Assembly (NCBI GenBank): GCA_040403535.1
Contig: JBBAKL010000010.1
Coordinates: 1 to 64,000, forward strand
Source of the DNA: JAHEYG01 sp040403535
GTDB lineage: Bacteria; Bacteroidota; Bacteroidia; B-17B0; Aurantibacillaceae
Reading direction: 5' to 3'
Length of the DNA stretch: 64,000 nucleotides
Shown here: piece after piece, positions 61,517-64,000 of the stretch
Layout of the letters: each line of letters starts with the position of its first letter
Position numbering within the stretch: the stretch's first letter is position 1
Program-made: the position numbers and the translations under genes
The notes under the pieces: generated by a model
Told to the model about the DNA's origin: nothing
Seen by the model: only the letters and a program-made list of their open reading frames with translations
Databases searched by the model: none

Positions 61517-63886
61517 GTGGAAACCAAAAAGCAATCCATAGTTACCGAGAAAGACCTCAATTTATTATGGCGTATCATTAAGTCTAATTGGTACATTCCG
61601 CTATTAATTGTTCCTCTTTTTTACTTAGCCGGTTATTTTTATGCCTATAAGCAGATCGATGTTTTTCAGGCTCAAACCCAGTTATTATTGAATAAAAATG
61701 ACGAGTATACAAGCGGCAATGTGGTAACCGACGCAGGTGCTTTGTACATCGATAATTCCAATGAAATGAAAGTAATTGGTTCGTATGATATAATGAAGGA
61801 AACAATGCGCCGTTTAAAAAGCCGTTTGCAGGTTTCGTATTATATTGTTGGAAGGGTACGTGTAACGGAAGAGTTCAGAGGGTTGCCATTTGAAGTAAAG
61901 GTTAATAATATTAATCCTGGACTTTATGAATTTCCAATCGATTTAAAGGTGTCGGATTACGATAACTACGAACTTTCATTTGGAAAATCCGGCCTGCCAA
62001 CAGTGAAGGGTCAATTTAATAAGGAACTTGTAACAGTTGATTTTAATTTGCTGCTAAATCGTTCGGAAATTTTCGCAAAACAATTCGAGCAGAGTTTAGC
62101 ATCGTTAAATTATCAAATTATTGTTCATTCGGAAGAATGGCTTATTGGTAATTTTCAAGCAAATATGTCGGTTGAGAATCCTGAATATACCAATATACTT
62201 CATGTTAAATTAGATGATATTATTCCGGAACGAGCAATTCTAGTACTTGATACGCTTAATCAGGTTTACACAGAAAATACACTGAAATCTAAGATCGAGC
62301 TTAACGAAAAGACTATCAGTTATATTGACAAACAGTTAGAGGAGATCAGTTTGAATTTGAAGAATATTGAAGATACAATGCAAAGTTATAAAGAAAGGAA
62401 AAGCATATTAGACCTAGACTGGGAGCGGCAAGACTTTTTTGGTAAATTATCTAAACTCGATCAGGAAAGAAGCACGTACAATTTTCAAGTCGAAGCTTTA
62501 AATGACCTTGAAAAATATATTATTGAAGATAAAGATCCCCAATTTTTACCTCCAAATGTATTTGTAATAGAGAAGGAAGGCTTTATGAGAACTGCAGTTC
62601 AAGAACTTTACTTGAAGCAAATTGAACTGAATAGAGTATATAGTGTTGCTAAAGAAAACTATCCTGGTGTGAATGATTTAAAGCAAAACATTAATAAGTT
62701 AAAACAAGATTTATTAATTTATATTAATAACGCTAAAAAGGCTACAAGTAAAATGATTGAGAATGTCAATTCTCAAATGTCATCATATGTGGGAAATGTT
62801 AAAACTATACCTAGTAAACAACAGGGTATTCTTAATATTCAGCGTAAGGTAAATGTGAGCGAACAATTATATAACTTTTTATTGGAACGCAGAGCCAATA
62901 CCCGTATTGCACGTGCCAGTATCATACCAAATGTAAAAGTGATTGAACAACCTCGAAATATTGGTGTTGTTAGGCCAGACAAGCCTAAAATTATTAATAC
63001 TTTTATTTCAACGGGTTTGGCAATAGCGGTTTTAATTATTTTATTACGTGCATTCTTCTTTTCAAAAATAAAATCGGTAGCACATTTAAAAGAACTGACC
63101 GATCTACCGGTAATTGGTGTGTTGCCTTTGGTGAAATTAGCCGGTGATAAAGGAATTGCAGTGGATGAACAACCCAATTCAAAAATCAGTGAAGCGTTTA
63201 GGAATTTGCGTACGAATTTACAATATGCCAATATTGACGCCCAGGCCAGGTCATTTTTAGTAACATCCCATTCTCCGGGGGAAGGAAAAACATTTACCTC
63301 TGTTAATCTGGCAACCATTTTAGCCAAAACAGGAAAAAGTGTAGTTGTTCTGGAATTAGATTTACATAAACCACGGGTGTATAAAATGTTTGGTGTAAAT
63401 CCAACAAAAGGAATAAGTACATATTTAGCAGGATTAAATAATATTGATGAGATAACTGAAAATACTATGGTAGAGAATTTGACTGCTATTTATGCGGGAC
63501 CAATTCCTCCCAACCCTTCTGAGCTGGTGCTTTCCGAGAAGTTAAAAGAGCTTATTCTTTACGTAAAAGAAAAATACGATTACGTTATTATTGATACTCC
63601 GCCTGCCGGTTTATTATCGGATGCTATCTATTTAATGCAGTTTGTGGACGCTTCTTTATTTGTGTTAAATACCAAATCCGCTACTAAAAAAGTGGTGAAT
63701 TTTGTTCAGCAGCTGGTGAATAATAATAACATCAAAAACATGTTCCTTGTACTAAATGGCGTCAGGAGCCTCACCGGCAAATACTATTACAAAGGTTATG
63801 GTTATACCTATGGCTATGGTTACGGCTATGGTTATGGTTATGGTTATGGTAAAGGTTACGGAAGCAGATCCAATATAAAAAAATAA
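61517..63886 (+). CDS. Wzc-like polysaccharide co-polymerase and tyrosine autokinase
   Basis: The 789-residue protein joins a chain-length domain (N-terminal helix IPLLIVPLFYLAGYFYAY, Wzz-like periplasmic part to about 500, GNVR-like segment and second helix LAIAVLIILLRAFFF) to a cytoplasmic kinase. The kinase has Walker A SPGEGKTFTS, Walker A' ELDLHKPRV and Walker B VIIDTPPAG. The C-terminus (about 756-789) has 13 tyrosines alternating with Gly (YGYGYGYG), the typical autophosphorylation tail. It controls export and length of capsule or exopolysaccharide. Start is GTG, fixed by the -7 box. A HisH-like gene follows after 2 bases. Confidence 0.92.
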   Translation: METKKQSIVTEKDLNLLWRIIKSNWYIPLLIVPLFYLAGYFYAYKQIDVFQAQTQLLLNKNDEYTSGNVVTDAGALYIDNSNEMKVIGSYDIMKETMRRLKSRLQVSYYIVGRVRVTEEFRGLPFEVKVNNINPGLYEFPIDLKVSDYDNYELSFGKSGLPTVKGQFNKELVTVDFNLLLNRSEIFAKQFEQSLASLNYQIIVHSEEWLIGNFQANMSVENPEYTNILHVKLDDIIPERAILVLDTLNQVYTENTLKSKIELNEKTISYIDKQLEEISLNLKNIEDTMQSYKERKSILDLDWERQDFFGKLSKLDQERSTYNFQVEALNDLEKYIIEDKDPQFLPPNVFVIEKEGFMRTAVQELYLKQIELNRVYSVAKENYPGVNDLKQNINKLKQDLLIYINNAKKATSKMIENVNSQMSSYVGNVKTIPSKQQGILNIQRKVNVSEQLYNFLLERRANTRIARASIIPNVKVIEQPRNIGVVRPDKPKIINTFISTGLAIAVLIILLRAFFFSKIKSVAHLKELTDLPVIGVLPLVKLAGDKGIAVDEQPNSKISEAFRNLRTNLQYANIDAQARSFLVTSHSPGEGKTFTSVNLATILAKTGKSVVVLELDLHKPRVYKMFGVNPTKGISTYLAGLNNIDEITENTMVENLTAIYAGPIPPNPSELVLSEKLKELILYVKEKYDYVIIDTPPAGLLSDAIYLMQFVDASLFVLNTKSATKKVVNFVQQLVNNNNIKNMFLVLNGVRSLTGKYYYKGYGYTYGYGYGYGYGYGYGKGYGSRSNIKK
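63794..63861 (+). repeat. GGTTAT-type hexanucleotide repeats in the Wzc tail
   Basis: The bases encoding the tyrosine tail are a run of near-identical 6-base units (GGTTAT, GGCTAT, GGTTAC). A change in unit number would keep the frame but alter the number of tyrosines. It could therefore vary by slippage. Confidence 0.75.
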
Positions 63887-63888
63887 CA

Positions 63889-64000
63889 ATGCTACTTATC
63901 ATTGATTACGGTTTAGGCAATCTGGTTTCAGTAAAGAACATGTTTAAGAAACTGGGTATTGAGGCTGTTATATCCGATAAAATCAATAAAATAGAGAACG
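63889..64000 (+). CDS. HisH-like glutamine amidotransferase (start only)
   Basis: Only the first 37 residues are visible: MLLIIDYGLGNLVSVKNMFK then KLGIEAVISDKINKIEN. This is the start of imidazole glycerol-phosphate synthase subunit HisH. Since it follows a Wzc gene by 2 bases, it may be the HisH paralogue found in polysaccharide loci (amidation of a sugar) rather than true histidine synthesis. The rest of the gene is outside the window. Confidence 0.75.
   Translation, partial: MLLIIDYGLGNLVSVKNMFKKLGIEAVISDKINKIEN

Noticed and set aside
1..64000. CRISPR array, rRNA or transposase genes
   Set aside because: No repeat-spacer pattern, rRNA-like sequence or IS transposase was seen on either strand.

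Overview
The window comes from a member of the Bacteroidota. The evidence is the -7 promoter element TAnnTTTG found before many genes, the lack of Shine-Dalgarno sites, and lineage-typical proteins: DUF6029, Omp28-type, HU-CCDC81/SPOR, an XrtF-type exosortase with a PID-CTERM substrate, and a Wzc-like kinase. I cannot set the order or family from sequence alone.

Bases 1 to about 8366 are the right end of an integrated mobile element whose left end lies outside the window. It abuts the 3' end of a tRNA-Phe gene. Reading away from the tRNA on the minus strand it carries a tyrosine integrase, an unknown 300-residue protein, an excisionase-like HTH protein, an HUH-type Rep protein, a repeat-rich gap, a small zinc-finger protein, a coiled-coil protein, a 42-residue membrane protein, an unknown 127-residue protein and a terminator. 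A serine recombinase with a coupled small ORF follows. On the plus strand at the left edge are the end of an Eco57I/TaqI-type DNA methyltransferase or restriction-modification protein and an unknown companion with a hydrophobic segment.

From about 8440 to the right end the window looks like ordinary chromosome. 8.5-20 kb: pantothenate kinase, an outer-membrane protein, LptC, a MacB-like permease, RecQ, an O-antigen ligase-like protein, a DUF1571/LysM protein, an HU-CCDC81/SPOR membrane protein and HemJ. 20-32 kb: thioesterase, GT9, TatD, EngB, a lipid N-acyltransferase, a gamma carbonic anhydrase with a lysine-rich tail, a TlpA/DUF6029/Omp28 trio, AroE and a TPR/PD40 protein. 32-44 kb: cytidine deaminase, pyruvate dehydrogenase E1-alpha and E2, two crotonase-family enzymes flanking a decayed hydrolase, arginase divergent from arginine decarboxylase, ribosomal protein L34, an MsbA-like exporter, TrpS, PlsC and GatC. 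44-57 kb: a thioesterase, an M23 peptidase, a seven-gene TetR/TolC/ABC/RND efflux operon and an L,D-transpeptidase. 57-64 kb: an Omp85-like barrel, a decayed small gene, GlyA, the exosortase system with its tiny substrate, then a Wzc-like co-polymerase/kinase and the start of a HisH-like gene that appear to open a polysaccharide locus.

The most interesting points are the tRNA-Phe element (HUH Rep, repeat array, recurring AAACTAAAAAAAT motif, hidden 42-residue membrane protein), the compact exosortase/PID-CTERM module beside the polysaccharide genes, the efflux operon joining ABC and RND transporters to one TolC, and the HU-like/SPOR protein that may link DNA to the cell wall. Two genes carry in-frame TAG stops and look like pseudogenes. 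All assignments are by eye; no database search was possible.
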